From contig QCFX01000005.1 of NCBI GenBank assembly GCA_003280105.1, forward strand, positions 1 through 64,000: a stretch of DNA of 64,000 nucleotides, written 5' to 3'. The first letter of the stretch is position 1. Every line of letters begins with the position of its first letter. The stretch comes from Prochlorococcus sp. AG-363-N20 (GTDB taxonomy: Bacteria > Cyanobacteriota > Cyanobacteriia > PCC-6307 > Cyanobiaceae). Below are positions 29,097 to 39,601 of this stretch, in pieces. Under the pieces are notes generated by a model. The model did no database searches and was not told the DNA's origin. It saw nothing but the letters and a program-made list of their open reading frames with translations. The position numbers and the translations under genes were made by a program.

Positions 29097-29564
29097 TTGC
29101 CTCATCAAATTCTCACAGACTTTGAGCGACTTGCAGCCACCACAGCTGCAGATAATGGCTATCAGCTTTGTGGTGTCGAGGTATTAACACATCGCAAGCC
29201 AATGACAATGCAAGTGCAAATTAGGCATGCTGGAGGAGAAGATGTTTCATTAGATGATTGCGCCAGTTTTAGTACTCCAATGGAGGAGGCGATAGAGAGC
29301 TCACAACTTTTAACAGAAGCCTATGTATTAGAAATCAGTAGCCCAGGTATCAATGAAACACTTTTGACTGATCGAGATTTTCAAACATTTCGCGGCTTTC
29401 CAGTGGAAGTTATTTTTAATAATGAACAGCATTCAAAAATGAGTCGTAAGGGCCTGCTGCATGAGCGTTCAAAAGATTATGTTCTTTTAAATATTAAAGG
29501 GAGAATGAGTCGCATTCCTCGAGAAGAAGTTACGGATGTGCGACTTATTAGTCCGTCAGGGTGA
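29097..29564 (+). CDS. rimP: Ribosome maturation factor RimP
   Basis: CGVEVLTHRKPMTMQVQIRH, LEISSPGINETLLTDRDFQTFRG; likely TTG start at 29097 (ORF track 29007). Confidence 0.82.
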   Translation: MPHQILTDFERLAATTAADNGYQLCGVEVLTHRKPMTMQVQIRHAGGEDVSLDDCASFSTPMEEAIESSQLLTEAYVLEISSPGINETLLTDRDFQTFRGFPVEVIFNNEQHSKMSRKGLLHERSKDYVLLNIKGRMSRIPREEVTDVRLISPSG

Positions 29565-29613
29565 TTAAAAATCTCCCGCAAACAATTCTTTATTAATCCA
29601 ATCCCCATCTTCG

Positions 29614-31047
29614 ATGGCTCTCGTTCTACTTCCTGGCTTAAATAATCTGATAGAAGATATCAGTGAAGAAAAAAAGCTCCCAACTCCTGTTGTGGAAGCT
29701 GCTCTTCGCGAAGCTTTGCTTAAAGGCTATGAAAGGTATAGGCGAACGCTTTATTTAGGAATAAGCGAAGATCCTTTTGAAGAAGAGTATTTCAGTAATT
29801 TCGATGTAGGTCTTGATCTTGATGAAGAGGGTTATCGCGTTCTAGCAAGCAAAATCATTGTCGAAGAAGTTGAAAGTGAAGATCATCAAATTTCCTTATC
29901 TGAAGTCATGCAAGTGGCAGAAGATGCTCAAGTAGGCGACACAGTTGTCCTCGACGTAACTCCTGAAAAAGAGGATTTCGGAAGGATGGCTGCTTCCACC
30001 ACAAAGCAAGTTTTAGCCCAAAAACTCCGGGACCAGCAACGGAGAATGATCCAAGAAGAATTTGCTGATCTGGAAGATCCTGTTTTAACAGCTCGTGTAA
30101 TACGATTTGAGCGTCAATCAGTAATCATGGCTGTTAGTTCTGGATTAGGTAGACCAGAAGTAGAAGCAGAATTACCTCGGAGAGACCAACTACCTAATGA
30201 CAATTATCGGGCAAATGCAACTTTCAAAGTTTTCTTAAAAGAAGTAAGCGAAATTCCTAGAAGAGGACCACAACTTTTTGTAAGCAGATCTAATGCGGGT
30301 TTAGTCGTTTATTTATTTGAAAATGAAGTGCCCGAAATCCAAGAAGGATCGGTACGCATAGTTGCTGTTGCCAGGGAAGCAAACCCCCCTTCCCGGTCTG
30401 TTGGCCCTCGCACCAAGGTTGCGGTTGACAGCATAGAAAGAGAAGTCGACCCTGTTGGAGCTTGTATCGGTGCACGTGGGTCAAGGATTCAGCAGGTAGT
30501 AAATGAATTAAGGGGTGAAAAAATAGATGTTATAAGGTGGTCGCAAGACCCGGTTCAATACATCTCTAATTCCCTCAGTCCTGCAAGAGTTGAAATGGTC
30601 CGATTGGTCGACCCAGAAGGACAACATGCCCATGTTCTTGTGCCACCAGATCAACTAAGCCTTGCAATTGGGAGAGAAGGGCAAAATGTACGCCTAGCAG
30701 CAAGACTTACTGGTTGGAAAATAGATATCAAGAATTCTCAGGAATATGACCAAGCTGCAGAAGATTCTGAGGTTGCAGAGTTAATTGCTCATAGAGAAGA
30801 AGAAGAAACTTTACAACGTGAAGCTGAAGAACGTTTAGCAGCGGAACAAGCAGCTAGAGCTGAAGAAGATGCCCGGCTTAGAGAGCTTTATCCACTTCCA
30901 GAAGATGATTATGATCAAGAGGAGTCTGAGGAAAACTCTTCTCAAGAAGGTCAAGAAAGCCTTGATGAAACGGAAATAACAAGCGAAAATATTGAAAATG
31001 AAAATGAAGATGAAGAGTCTTCGTCTAAAGAGGATGGAGCCCGGTGA
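29614..31047 (+). CDS. nusA: Transcription termination/antitermination factor NusA
   Basis: S1/KH region (DPVGACIGARGSRIQQVVNELRGEKIDVIRW); acidic C-terminal tail. Confidence 0.95.
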   Translation: MALVLLPGLNNLIEDISEEKKLPTPVVEAALREALLKGYERYRRTLYLGISEDPFEEEYFSNFDVGLDLDEEGYRVLASKIIVEEVESEDHQISLSEVMQVAEDAQVGDTVVLDVTPEKEDFGRMAASTTKQVLAQKLRDQQRRMIQEEFADLEDPVLTARVIRFERQSVIMAVSSGLGRPEVEAELPRRDQLPNDNYRANATFKVFLKEVSEIPRRGPQLFVSRSNAGLVVYLFENEVPEIQEGSVRIVAVAREANPPSRSVGPRTKVAVDSIEREVDPVGACIGARGSRIQQVVNELRGEKIDVIRWSQDPVQYISNSLSPARVEMVRLVDPEGQHAHVLVPPDQLSLAIGREGQNVRLAARLTGWKIDIKNSQEYDQAAEDSEVAELIAHREEEETLQREAEERLAAEQAARAEEDARLRELYPLPEDDYDQEESEENSSQEGQESLDETEITSENIENENEDEESSSKEDGAR

Positions 31048-31322
31048 GTCAAAGACCCGTCCTTCGTCGCTGTGTTGCTTGTCGAAAGTTACTGGATCGC
31101 CAGAAGCTTTGGAAAGTTACCAGGGACTATCAGGATGGAGTAGTCCTAGAAGGAGGGATGGGTCGTTCAGCCTATCTTTGTCCTAACAAGACTTGCCTTG
31201 AAGATTCTTGGCGTCGCAAGCGTCTCCAAAAGGCTTTGCGTTGTCAGATACCTGAAACCATTGTGGAGATGCTGCAAAAGCGTCTAAATCACTGCATTGA
31301 TTCAGATGCTGAGGCAATATGA
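31044..31322 (+). CDS. ylxR: YlxR (DUF448) family RNA-binding protein
   Basis: RRCVACRKLLDRQKLWKVTRD...GRSAYLCPNKTCLEDSWRRKRLQKAL; 4-nt overlap with nusA. Confidence 0.88.
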   Translation: MSQRPVLRRCVACRKLLDRQKLWKVTRDYQDGVVLEGGMGRSAYLCPNKTCLEDSWRRKRLQKALRCQIPETIVEMLQKRLNHCIDSDAEAI

Positions 31323-31385
31323 ACTATGGCTCAAGATTGAATTGAGCACTCTGTTAGCAGCCACCCGGAACGACCGGAGAACTTA

Positions 31386-34300
31386 ATGACCAGCAGCGGC
31401 AAAATCAGAATTTATGAGCTGTCCAGGGATTTAGGCCTGGAGAACAAAGACGTGCTCGATGCCGCTCATAAACTTTCAATTGCAGCAAAGAGTCATAGCA
31501 GCTCAATCAATGAAGGTGAAGCACAACAAATTCGAAATCACCTCCTGAAAGCAAAAACTAATGTTCCTGCCCAAAAACGCAAAGGTTCAAGTTCTGCAGG
31601 CGACAAGGTAATTCTTTCAGTTAAAAAAGCATCCTCCCAAAATACGCCTCAAGAAAATCAATTAACTAATAAGAAAGCTGGGACCAAAGTGCCTGCTGCA
31701 CCAAAGAAACCAATCGCTGTAGTTAAGCCATCAGCACCAACTCCCGTTAAAAGCCAAACCCCCAAAAGTCCTACTAATTCTCCGATCAGACCAATAAACC
31801 CCTCGCAAAAAAGCGCTTCTAAAAATCTTTCTCCAACACCACCCACCGAGAAACCAACTAAAAATCCAAGCAATAGTTATTCATCTCCACCTAGTAGACC
31901 ACTAGCACCAAAGCCAACTGGTAAAAACCCTTCTTCTAACAGACCAACTTTAGAAAAGAGCAATCAAATAACAAATCGACCATCAGCGCCTAAACCGTCT
32001 CTTGCAGGACAAACCCCTGCTTCAAAACCAAAAATCGTCTCAAGACCTCCTCAAAGCACTCATCAAAACAAACCAGCTCCACCAAAAGCTCCTTTAAATC
32101 AATCTCAACGGCCTCAAACAAAACCAGAATTAGTTGGCAAACCGCAACCAAAAAGGCCTATCACCCCTCCAAGTCGTCCTTCCATTCCAAGGCCCGACAG
32201 GAAGCGTCTTGGTGGAGGTCCAAGACCAACAGGAGGTGTCAATCAACGAAATAATTCTCCTCAGCAACAAATTAATCCACAACGACCAAATGCTCCTATT
32301 CGTACAGCAGGAGCAGGTACTAGACCAGGTCAACCGCGTTCCTCAGGCAACCCCGTAGAGCTAGTAGGTAAACCCATCAGGCGAGACAAGACGGGTCCAG
32401 GCTCACCTTCCAGAGACAATAAACCTCGCTCAGGGGGCTCAGCTCGACCTGGAATGCCTACAGGCATGAGGAAGCCCGTCTCCCCTGGCGAACTAATGCA
32501 ACTTCAAAAGCCGACGGGACGGCCTGGAGTACCACCTCCTAGACGAGCCGACGGAACGAGCGTTGGTGCTGGACCTAAAGGAGGCAGTACTGAAGGGCCT
32601 AAACCACCTGCCAAAAAACCAAACGCACCTACTCCTTCTCCCAAAAAGCCAACTCACAGACCTGGGGCAGGAGCTCCTGGAGCAGCAAGAAGAACTGGCA
32701 GGCCCGACTGGGATGACAGTGCAAAGCTTGAGGCGTTACGCAATAAATCCCCTCAAAAACAGAGACAAAGAGTTCACATCATTGGAGAAAATGATGATGC
32801 ACTCACAACAGAAACAAGCGGCTTCGCAGGGGAACAACAGGCTGTGGTCCTGTCTGCAAGCCTGGCCCGTCCATCCAAACCAAAAGGGAGCAAAAAAACA
32901 TCCGCCAAGCCAGTGGCGGCAATGCGCAAGCGCAAAAAAGAGACCACACGTCAAAGACAAAGGCGACGTGCCATGGAATTAAGAGCAGCCAGGGAAGCAA
33001 AACAGATCAGGCCAGAAATGATTGTTGTCCCAGAGGCAAACCTAACCGTTCAAGAATTAGCGGACAAACTCAGTGTAGAAAGCTCTGAAATTATTAAATC
33101 CCTTTTCTTTAAAGGGATAACTGCAACTGTGACACAGTCGTTAGATCTTTCAACAATTGAGACTGTTGCAGAAGAGTTTGGTGTACCTGTATTACAAGAT
33201 GATGTTGAAGAAGCTGCGAAGAAAACTTCCGAGATAATTGAAGATACTGATTTAGAACATTTAATTCGAAGGCCCCCAGTAGTTACTGTCATGGGGCATG
33301 TTGATCATGGAAAAACTAGCCTCCTAGATGCCATTCGAAAGGCAAGAGTAGCGGCAGGGGAAGCAGGAGGAATTACACAACATATCGGGGCATATCAAGT
33401 TGAAATTCAACATGGAGGTGAGGAACGGAAGCTCACTTTCCTTGATACTCCAGGGCATGAAGCCTTTACTGCAATGCGTGCTCGAGGAACGAAGGTGACA
33501 GATGTAGCCGTACTAGTTGTTGCAGCAGATGATGGCGTGCGTCCTCAAACACTTGAAGCTATAAGCCATGCAAGAGCTGCAGAAGTCCCCATAGTTGTTG
33601 CCATTAACAAAATAGATAAAGAAGGGTCATCAGCGGACAAGGTGAAGCAAGAGCTTTCAGATCAATCTCTAATCGCTGAAGATTGGGGAGGTGATGTTGT
33701 GATGGTTCCAGTAAGTGCAATCAAAGGAGAAAACATTGATAAGCTTCTAGAAATGGTCCTTTTGGTTACTGAAGTTGAGGATCTGCAAGCCAATCCAGAT
33801 CGTCTAGCTAAAGGAACAGTTATTGAGGCACATTTAGACAAGGCCAAAGGTCCTGTTGCAACACTACTAGTCCAAAACGGAACACTCAGAACTGGAGATG
33901 TCCTAGCCGCAGGGCCTGTTCTTGGAAAAGTAAGAGCGATGGTTGATGAAAACGGGACTCGGCTGAAAGAAAGTGGGCCTTCTAGTGCTGTAGAAGCACT
34001 GGGCTTTAGTGAAGTCCCCACTGCTGGTGATGAGTTCGAGGTTTATCCAGATGAGAAATCTGCAAGAGCTGTAGTGGGAGAACGTGCCGCCGATACACGA
34101 GCCACACGATTAGCACAACAAATGGCTTCTCGACGTGTCTCTCTTTCAGCGATATCAGGTCAAGCAAGTGAGGGAGATTTGAAGGAATTAAATCTAATCC
34201 TCAAAGCAGATGTTCAAGGAAGTGTTGAAGCCATTTTGGGTTCTTTAGAACAACTCCCTAAAGACGAGGTGCAAGTCAGGGTTTTACTTTCTGCGCCTGG

Positions 34301-34796
34301 AGAAGTGACAGAAACTGATGTTGACCTAGCGGCAGCTTCAGGAGCAGTGATTGTTGGCTTCAATACCTCCATGGCTTCGGGTGCTAAGCGCGCAGCTGAT
34401 GCAACAGGAGTAGACGTTAGGGAATACGAAGTCATTTATAAGCTGCTAGAGGATATTCAACTTGCAATGGAAGGTCTTCTTGAGCCTGAAATGGTGGAAG
34501 AAAGTCTTGGAGTTGCAGAAGTACGTGCTGTATTCAATGTCGGCAAGAGTGCAGTTGCAGGTTGTTATGTCACTAATGGTAAATTGCAGCGCAATTGCAA
34601 AGTCCGTGTCAAACGTGATAAGCAAATAGTTTTTGATGGTGATCTGGATTCTCTAAGACGAAATAAAGATGATGTAAAAGAAGTAGCTACTGGATTTGAG
34701 TGCGGAATAGGCTGCGATCGATTCGCTAACTGGGAAGAAGGGGACAATGTTGAAGCTTACAAATTTGTGACTCAAAAGCGAAAATTAAATACATAA
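31386..34796 (+). CDS. infB: Translation initiation factor IF-2
   Basis: [37 protein letters not shown]; long Pro/Lys/Ser-rich N-terminal linker. Confidence 0.97.
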   Translation: MTSSGKIRIYELSRDLGLENKDVLDAAHKLSIAAKSHSSSINEGEAQQIRNHLLKAKTNVPAQKRKGSSSAGDKVILSVKKASSQNTPQENQLTNKKAGTKVPAAPKKPIAVVKPSAPTPVKSQTPKSPTNSPIRPINPSQKSASKNLSPTPPTEKPTKNPSNSYSSPPSRPLAPKPTGKNPSSNRPTLEKSNQITNRPSAPKPSLAGQTPASKPKIVSRPPQSTHQNKPAPPKAPLNQSQRPQTKPELVGKPQPKRPITPPSRPSIPRPDRKRLGGGPRPTGGVNQRNNSPQQQINPQRPNAPIRTAGAGTRPGQPRSSGNPVELVGKPIRRDKTGPGSPSRDNKPRSGGSARPGMPTGMRKPVSPGELMQLQKPTGRPGVPPPRRADGTSVGAGPKGGSTEGPKPPAKKPNAPTPSPKKPTHRPGAGAPGAARRTGRPDWDDSAKLEALRNKSPQKQRQRVHIIGENDDALTTETSGFAGEQQAVVLSASLARPSKPKGSKKTSAKPVAAMRKRKKETTRQRQRRRAMELRAAREAKQIRPEMIVVPEANLTVQELADKLSVESSEIIKSLFFKGITATVTQSLDLSTIETVAEEFGVPVLQDDVEEAAKKTSEIIEDTDLEHLIRRPPVVTVMGHVDHGKTSLLDAIRKARVAAGEAGGITQHIGAYQVEIQHGGEERKLTFLDTPGHEAFTAMRARGTKVTDVAVLVVAADDGVRPQTLEAISHARAAEVPIVVAINKIDKEGSSADKVKQELSDQSLIAEDWGGDVVMVPVSAIKGENIDKLLEMVLLVTEVEDLQANPDRLAKGTVIEAHLDKAKGPVATLLVQNGTLRTGDVLAAGPVLGKVRAMVDENGTRLKESGPSSAVEALGFSEVPTAGDEFEVYPDEKSARAVVGERAADTRATRLAQQMASRRVSLSAISGQASEGDLKELNLILKADVQGSVEAILGSLEQLPKDEVQVRVLLSAPGEVTETDVDLAAASGAVIVGFNTSMASGAKRAADATGVDVREYEVIYKLLEDIQLAMEGLLEPEMVEESLGVAEVRAVFNVGKSAVAGCYVTNGKLQRNCKVRVKRDKQIVFDGDLDSLRRNKDDVKEVATGFECGIGCDRFANWEEGDNVEAYKFVTQKRKLNT

Positions 34797-34860
34797 GCAA
34801 TCAACATTTAATTGGCTATTAAGTAGCAAAATCTATGAATGCAAAAAATTATTGAACTAG

Positions 34861-35133
34861 TTAAGACTCCTCATTTGTATTTCTTGAGCGATCGAACCAA
34901 AGCAAGCTGCCTGAGAGCATAACGGCAATAACTTGAATAAGTCCATCACTCCAAAGCACTGACTGTCCAGAGATCTCTCTAAAAGCCATCACAAAAAGAC
35001 CAATTAGAGATGAACCAAACAATGCAATCCAAACAATCCTGCGAATTCCCCTAAACGGACTTTTAGATTCTTTTAAAAGCCTTTCTCTTAATTTAGGATC
35101 TAATTGAGAAGCAGTTTTCTTAGTTTCTTTCAC
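34861..35133 (-). CDS. DUF3493 family membrane protein
   Basis: LDPKLRERLLKESKSPFRGIRRIVWIALFGSSLIGLFVMAFR. Confidence 0.65.
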   Translation of the reverse strand: MKETKKTASQLDPKLRERLLKESKSPFRGIRRIVWIALFGSSLIGLFVMAFREISGQSVLWSDGLIQVIAVMLSGSLLWFDRSRNTNEES

Positions 35134-35174
35134 AGATTTCTCAGCCTAAATTGTAATATTAGATTCCTTTTGCC

Positions 35175-35246
<72 letters not shown>

Positions 35247-35291
35247 TTTGATAGAGCTTTAAAGGAAAAACTAAAGAATGATCAAAAAATA

Positions 35292-35319
35292 AAAAGCCCC
35301 CTCAAATGAGGGGGCTTTT
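35292..35319. terminator. Bidirectional intrinsic terminator (between tRNA-Thr and psbA)
   Basis: AAAAGCCCCCTC-AAAT-GAGGGGGCTTTT, 12-bp perfect inverted repeat with T-run on both strands. Confidence 0.9.
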
Positions 35320-35370
35320 CCGATCAGACAAACAAACCTGATCTTTTCGCTCTAAGCAAACTACTTAGAC

Positions 35371-36453
35371 TCAACCAATTGCAGGAGCAACTAGCGCAAC
35401 AGAAGTGGTCTCAGCTGCTGCAAGGTCTAGAGGGAAGTTATGAGCATTACGCTCATGCATTACTTCCATACCTAGGTTGGCACGATTTAGAACATCGCCC
35501 CATGTTGGAACAACCTTGCCCTGAGCATCCAAAATTGACTGGTTAAAGTTGAAACCATTCAAGTTGAATGCCATGGTGCAAATGCCCATGGAAGTCAACC
35601 AAACACAAACAACTGGGAAGATTGCCAAGAAGAAGTGAAGGCTACGACTGTTGTTAAAGCTGGCGTATTGGAAGATCAAACGACCGAAATAACCGTGGGC
35701 AGCCACGATGTTGTAGGTCTCTTCCTCTTGGCCGAACTTATAGCCATAGTTCTGTGATTCATTCTCAGTAGTCTCACGAATCAGAGATGAAGTCACCAAG
35801 GAGCCGTGCATCGCGGAGAACAAGCTACCGCCAAACATTCCAGCTACACCAGCCATATGGAAGGGGTGCATCAGGATGTTGTGCTCAGCCTGGAACACAA
35901 ACATGAAGTTGAAGGTTCCAGAAATGCCTAATGGCATGCCATCAGACAACGATCCTTGTCCGAAGGGATAAATCAGAAAGACTGCAAAAGCAGCTGATAC
36001 AGGCGCGGAATAAGCAACGCAGATCCAAGGGCGCATACCCAAGCGGTATGAAAGCTCCCACTGACGTCCCATCCAACCGCAAATACCGATCAGGAAGTGG
36101 AAAACGATGAGCTGGTATGGGCCTCCGTTGTAAAGCCATTCATCTACAGACGCAGCTTCCCAAATTGGATAGAAGTGCATCCCAATGGCATTACTGGAAG
36201 GGACAACAGCACCAGAGATGATGTTGTTTCCATACATCAGGGAGCCAGCAACAGGCTCTCTAATACCGTCGATATCTACCGGCGGTGCAGCAATAAAGGC
36301 AATAATGAAGCAAATGGTGGCCGATAACAGGCAGGGGATCATCAGAACACCAAACCAACCGACATAAAGACGGTTATTGGTGGAAGTGACCCACTCACAG
36401 AACTGCGGCCAACCTTTAAGCAACGAAGAACGTTGCTGCTGAAGGGTGGTCAT
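35371..36453 (-). CDS. psbA: Photosystem II D1 protein
   Basis: Full D1 sequence ([26 protein letters not shown] ... [22 protein letters not shown]), 360 aa. Confidence 0.99.
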   Translation of the reverse strand: MTTLQQQRSSLLKGWPQFCEWVTSTNNRLYVGWFGVLMIPCLLSATICFIIAFIAAPPVDIDGIREPVAGSLMYGNNIISGAVVPSSNAIGMHFYPIWEAASVDEWLYNGGPYQLIVFHFLIGICGWMGRQWELSYRLGMRPWICVAYSAPVSAAFAVFLIYPFGQGSLSDGMPLGISGTFNFMFVFQAEHNILMHPFHMAGVAGMFGGSLFSAMHGSLVTSSLIRETTENESQNYGYKFGQEEETYNIVAAHGYFGRLIFQYASFNNSRSLHFFLAIFPVVCVWLTSMGICTMAFNLNGFNFNQSILDAQGKVVPTWGDVLNRANLGMEVMHERNAHNFPLDLAAAETTSVALVAPAIG

Positions 36454-36508
36454 GAGGACAGGTAAAAATCCCGAAAGGGAATTAAGTAAGGACAGGTTTG
36501 CCCTGTCA
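36454..36508 (-). promoter_or_regulatory. Structured psbA 5' leader with duplicated ACCTGTCCT
   Basis: Sense: TGACAGGGCAAACCTGTCCTTACTTAATTCCCTTTCGGGATTTTTACCTGTCCTC-ATG; hairpin GACAGG/CCTGTC plus TCCC-TTTC-GGGA. Confidence 0.5.
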
Positions 36509-36784
36509 GCAAGAGTTTAAAGGAAAACCGCGTGTATTGAGAGAGAAATCGAGAAGTTTTTTGAAAAAGAAATCTTTTATATTTTCTTCCTAGTCAAGCC
36601 ATTCCCGCTTTTTGTTGCATCAGCTCTAAAAAAGGAAGGGAGAGATAAGAGCAATTGATTCATAATAGGAATTGATCAAAAATCCCGGATCAATAAATCA
36701 AAGAGATTAAGAGGCAAAATCTGGCCTATCAGTTGTTAGCGTCATGTTGATTCGGAGTCTGAAGTTAAACCACTGAATTAACTT

Positions 36785-38416
36785 GTGAAGATTGGCGCCG
36801 CCAAAACAAATCCCTCTGACTCTTCAAAGACAGCATTGAAAGAGCCTGAAAATCCTAAAGTATTACTGATTAGGCTTCCATGTAATCCAATTTTCCCAAT
36901 TGGGCCAATTTATCTAGCTGACCATTTGCACAAATGTTTTCCAGATATGCCTCAACGCATTCTGGATTTAGCTGCAATACCAGTAATTGATGTCGAAAGA
37001 CTGTTAATCAAAACTATTGTTGATTTTCGTCCTTCTTTATTAATCTTTTCTTGGAGAGATATTCAAATATATGCACCTGTAGATGGAAGAGGGGGGAATC
37101 CTCTTCAAAACTCTTTTGAAGTTTTTTATGCACGTAATCCACTAAAAAGATTACGAGGCGCCCTGGGAGGTCTGCGCCTTATGAGTAGTCATTATGGAGA
37201 GCTTTGGCGTAATCAAAGACTTATAAAAAAAGGATTAAAAACTGCTCGCCGGTTTACAAAAGAAGCTCGAGTGGTCTTAGGCGGTGGCGCCGTAAGTGTC
37301 TTCTATGAACAACTTGGAGCAGCACTGCCAAAAGGAACAATTATCTCTGTAGGAGAAGGAGAGCCACTGCTAGAAAAATTATTGCGTGGGGATTCTATTC
37401 AAGAAGAAAGATGTTTTATTGTGGGCGAGACTCCACGACCAGGACTCATTCATGAGCAGCCTATAAGTTTACCAAAAACCTCTTGTAATTATGAATATAT
37501 TGCTTCCATCTGGCCTCAACTAAATTGGTATTTAGAAGGAGGAGATTTCTATGTAGGAGTTCAAACAAAAAGAGGTTGTCCTCACAATTGTTGTTATTGC
37601 GTTTATACAGTTGTTGAAGGTAAGAAAGTGCGTGTAAACCCTGTCCAAGAAGTTGTCAATGAAATGCGTCAGCTATATGACCTTGGGGTAAGGGGCTTTT
37701 GGTTCACAGATGCACAATTTATTCCTGCAAGACGCTATATCGAAGATGCCAAAGAACTTCTAAGGGCGATCAGAGAAGAAGGGCTCTTAGATATAAATTG
37801 GGCAGCTTATATACGCGCTGATAACTTAGATCAAGAACTAGCCGAATTAATGGTCATTACTGGGATGAGCTACTTTGAAATTGGCATCACATCAGGCTCA
37901 CAGGAGTTGGTAAGGAAAATGAGGATGGGCTACAATTTAAAAACAGTTTTAGAAAGTTGCAAAATGCTTTCTCGTGCAGGTTTTAAAGATAAAGTTTCTG
38001 TTAACTACTCATTTAATGTGATTGACGAGAGGCCAGAAACTATTCGCCAAACAATCGCTTACCATAGAGAATTAGAAAAAATATTTGGTCCTGAAAAAGT
38101 TGAGCCGGCAATTTTCTTTATCGGGCTACAACCCCATACGCATTTAGAGCAATATGGCTTTGAAAAAGGTTTAATAAAACCGGGATACAACCCAATGAGC
38201 ATGATGCCATGGACAGCAAGAAAACTTTTATGGAACCCCGAGCCAATGGGTAAACAATTTGGTCGTATCTGCTTAGAAGCATTTGACACCAATTCAGAAG
38301 ATTTTGGGCGAACCGTTATGGACCTACTGGAAAGGGATTATGGAGTCGCTCCACTTGAAGAAGCATTGCATGCGCCTCTAAAAGGCCGCCGAACAATGGC
38401 ATCTGCTTTTAGTTGA
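36785..38416 (+). CDS. B12-binding-domain radical SAM protein (BchE-like family)
   Basis: RGCPHNCCYCVYTVVEGKKVR (CxxxCxxC); N-terminal PIGPIYLADHL cobalamin-like domain; VVLGGGAVSVF. Confidence 0.8.
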   Translation: MKIGAAKTNPSDSSKTALKEPENPKVLLIRLPCNPIFPIGPIYLADHLHKCFPDMPQRILDLAAIPVIDVERLLIKTIVDFRPSLLIFSWRDIQIYAPVDGRGGNPLQNSFEVFYARNPLKRLRGALGGLRLMSSHYGELWRNQRLIKKGLKTARRFTKEARVVLGGGAVSVFYEQLGAALPKGTIISVGEGEPLLEKLLRGDSIQEERCFIVGETPRPGLIHEQPISLPKTSCNYEYIASIWPQLNWYLEGGDFYVGVQTKRGCPHNCCYCVYTVVEGKKVRVNPVQEVVNEMRQLYDLGVRGFWFTDAQFIPARRYIEDAKELLRAIREEGLLDINWAAYIRADNLDQELAELMVITGMSYFEIGITSGSQELVRKMRMGYNLKTVLESCKMLSRAGFKDKVSVNYSFNVIDERPETIRQTIAYHRELEKIFGPEKVEPAIFFIGLQPHTHLEQYGFEKGLIKPGYNPMSMMPWTARKLLWNPEPMGKQFGRICLEAFDTNSEDFGRTVMDLLERDYGVAPLEEALHAPLKGRRTMASAFS

Positions 38417-39210
38417 TTAAAGAGCATCAAAGTCAAAACCAAAATAGCTATCAAACTACCTATAGGGTTTGGATTAGGCATATCAGGTCCAACAAGCCAC
38501 CAAGGACAGTTAGGCGAGAGCTCTATCAAACCAGCCTGAATTAGAAACCACCCAGCAACCAACCCTCCATGGAAACCAATACTCCCCCACAAAGAACCAT
38601 TGTCCGATCTGCGTCTTAAAGCAAGCAGCATGCCCAACAGGAACAAGCCAATAAGTAAAGAAATCATTGAAAAAGCATCAAGGTTTGTCCGAATATGAAC
38701 CAAGCTAAAAACTACAGCTTGTCCAATAAAGGCAGCAAATGGGCCTAATAGTTGATCTAGTTCTTCAAAAAGCCAACTGCGAAAAATCAATTCTTCAGCG
38801 AAGCCCACTCCAACTCCCAAAAACAAAGCATTGATAAAATTAGAGTAAGAAAGTTGACCTTGCCAATTTGCCCAAGGACTTAAAAGAAGTGATATCAATA
38901 ACAATAAAAGTAGTCCAACAGCATACGCAATGCCTCTTGAAAAAGTTAGCAGAAAGTATCTTTTTCCTAGACCAAATATGCCGAGTGAATTATAAAATCT
39001 TGGTTTTCTCCATCTAAGCTTTATCCAAGCTGGCATTAAGGAAATAAAAGCCAAAAAACTAATTAGTGTAGAAATAAGGCTAATAGTGTTTTCAGTTAAA
39101 TCCCCAATAAGTCGAAAAGGATGAGACAACAACCAGCCCAAAAAGTAAACAAATGGAATAATGGTTAGCAAAGGAATCCATCGATTGGACTGAACCAACC
39201 ATTTATTCAA
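38338..39210 (-). CDS. CPBP family intramembrane metalloprotease
   Basis: Multi-TM; FAEELIFRSWLFEEL (EExxxR) and later FSLVHIRTNL / GSIGFHGGLVAGW motifs. Confidence 0.82.
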   Translation of the reverse strand: MNKWLVQSNRWIPLLTIIPFVYFLGWLLSHPFRLIGDLTENTISLISTLISFLAFISLMPAWIKLRWRKPRFYNSLGIFGLGKRYFLLTFSRGIAYAVGLLLLLLISLLLSPWANWQGQLSYSNFINALFLGVGVGFAEELIFRSWLFEELDQLLGPFAAFIGQAVVFSLVHIRTNLDAFSMISLLIGLFLLGMLLALRRRSDNGSLWGSIGFHGGLVAGWFLIQAGLIELSPNCPWWLVGPDMPNPNPIGSLIAILVLTLMLFNQLKADAIVRRPFRGACNASSSGATP

Positions 39211-39230
39211 CTTAGCAAAAAGAATGTTAC

Positions 39231-39581
39231 TCAGTTTTCTTTCTCAAGAGTAGTCGTAAGACCTTTTGAATTAAGAGTCTCGGCATAAAATTCTGCAGGT
39301 TCTAAGTCACATACAATCACCAACCCTAGTCCTGTATTATGAGCTTCAAGCATAATTGCAATTGCATCTTGCTCACTCAGTTGAGGAACTACCTGTCTTA
39401 ATGTTTGAACAACATATTCCATAGTGTTGACAGGGTCATTATGCAATAAAACCTTGTACCTAGGAGATTTCTTAGCAACCAATTCTGGAAGCTTTTCTAA
39501 AACCCCTACACCTCCAGAGATCTCTTTTAATGTATGCACTCTTTTCAATTTAGGTTGAATTAAGTGTAGTTTGAATAACAT
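39231..39581 (-). CDS. clpS: ATP-dependent Clp protease adaptor ClpS
   Basis: SPRYKVLLHNDPVNTMEYVVQTLRQVVPQLSEQDAIAIMLEAHNTGLGLVIVCDLEPAEFYAETL. Confidence 0.95.
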   Translation of the reverse strand: MLFKLHLIQPKLKRVHTLKEISGGVGVLEKLPELVAKKSPRYKVLLHNDPVNTMEYVVQTLRQVVPQLSEQDAIAIMLEAHNTGLGLVIVCDLEPAEFYAETLNSKGLTTTLEKEN

Positions 39582-39601
39582 TGAATTTGATTGTAAGTAT
39601 T

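Noticed and set aside
32134-32982. Plus-strand ORFs 32134-32358 and 32563-32982 in alternate frame of infB
   Set aside because: Arise from the low-complexity linker of infB; no start/RBS evidence.
33662-34021. 119-aa minus-strand ORF within infB
   Set aside because: Antisense shadow of the GTPase region; Ser/Thr/Pro-rich as expected from codon bias.
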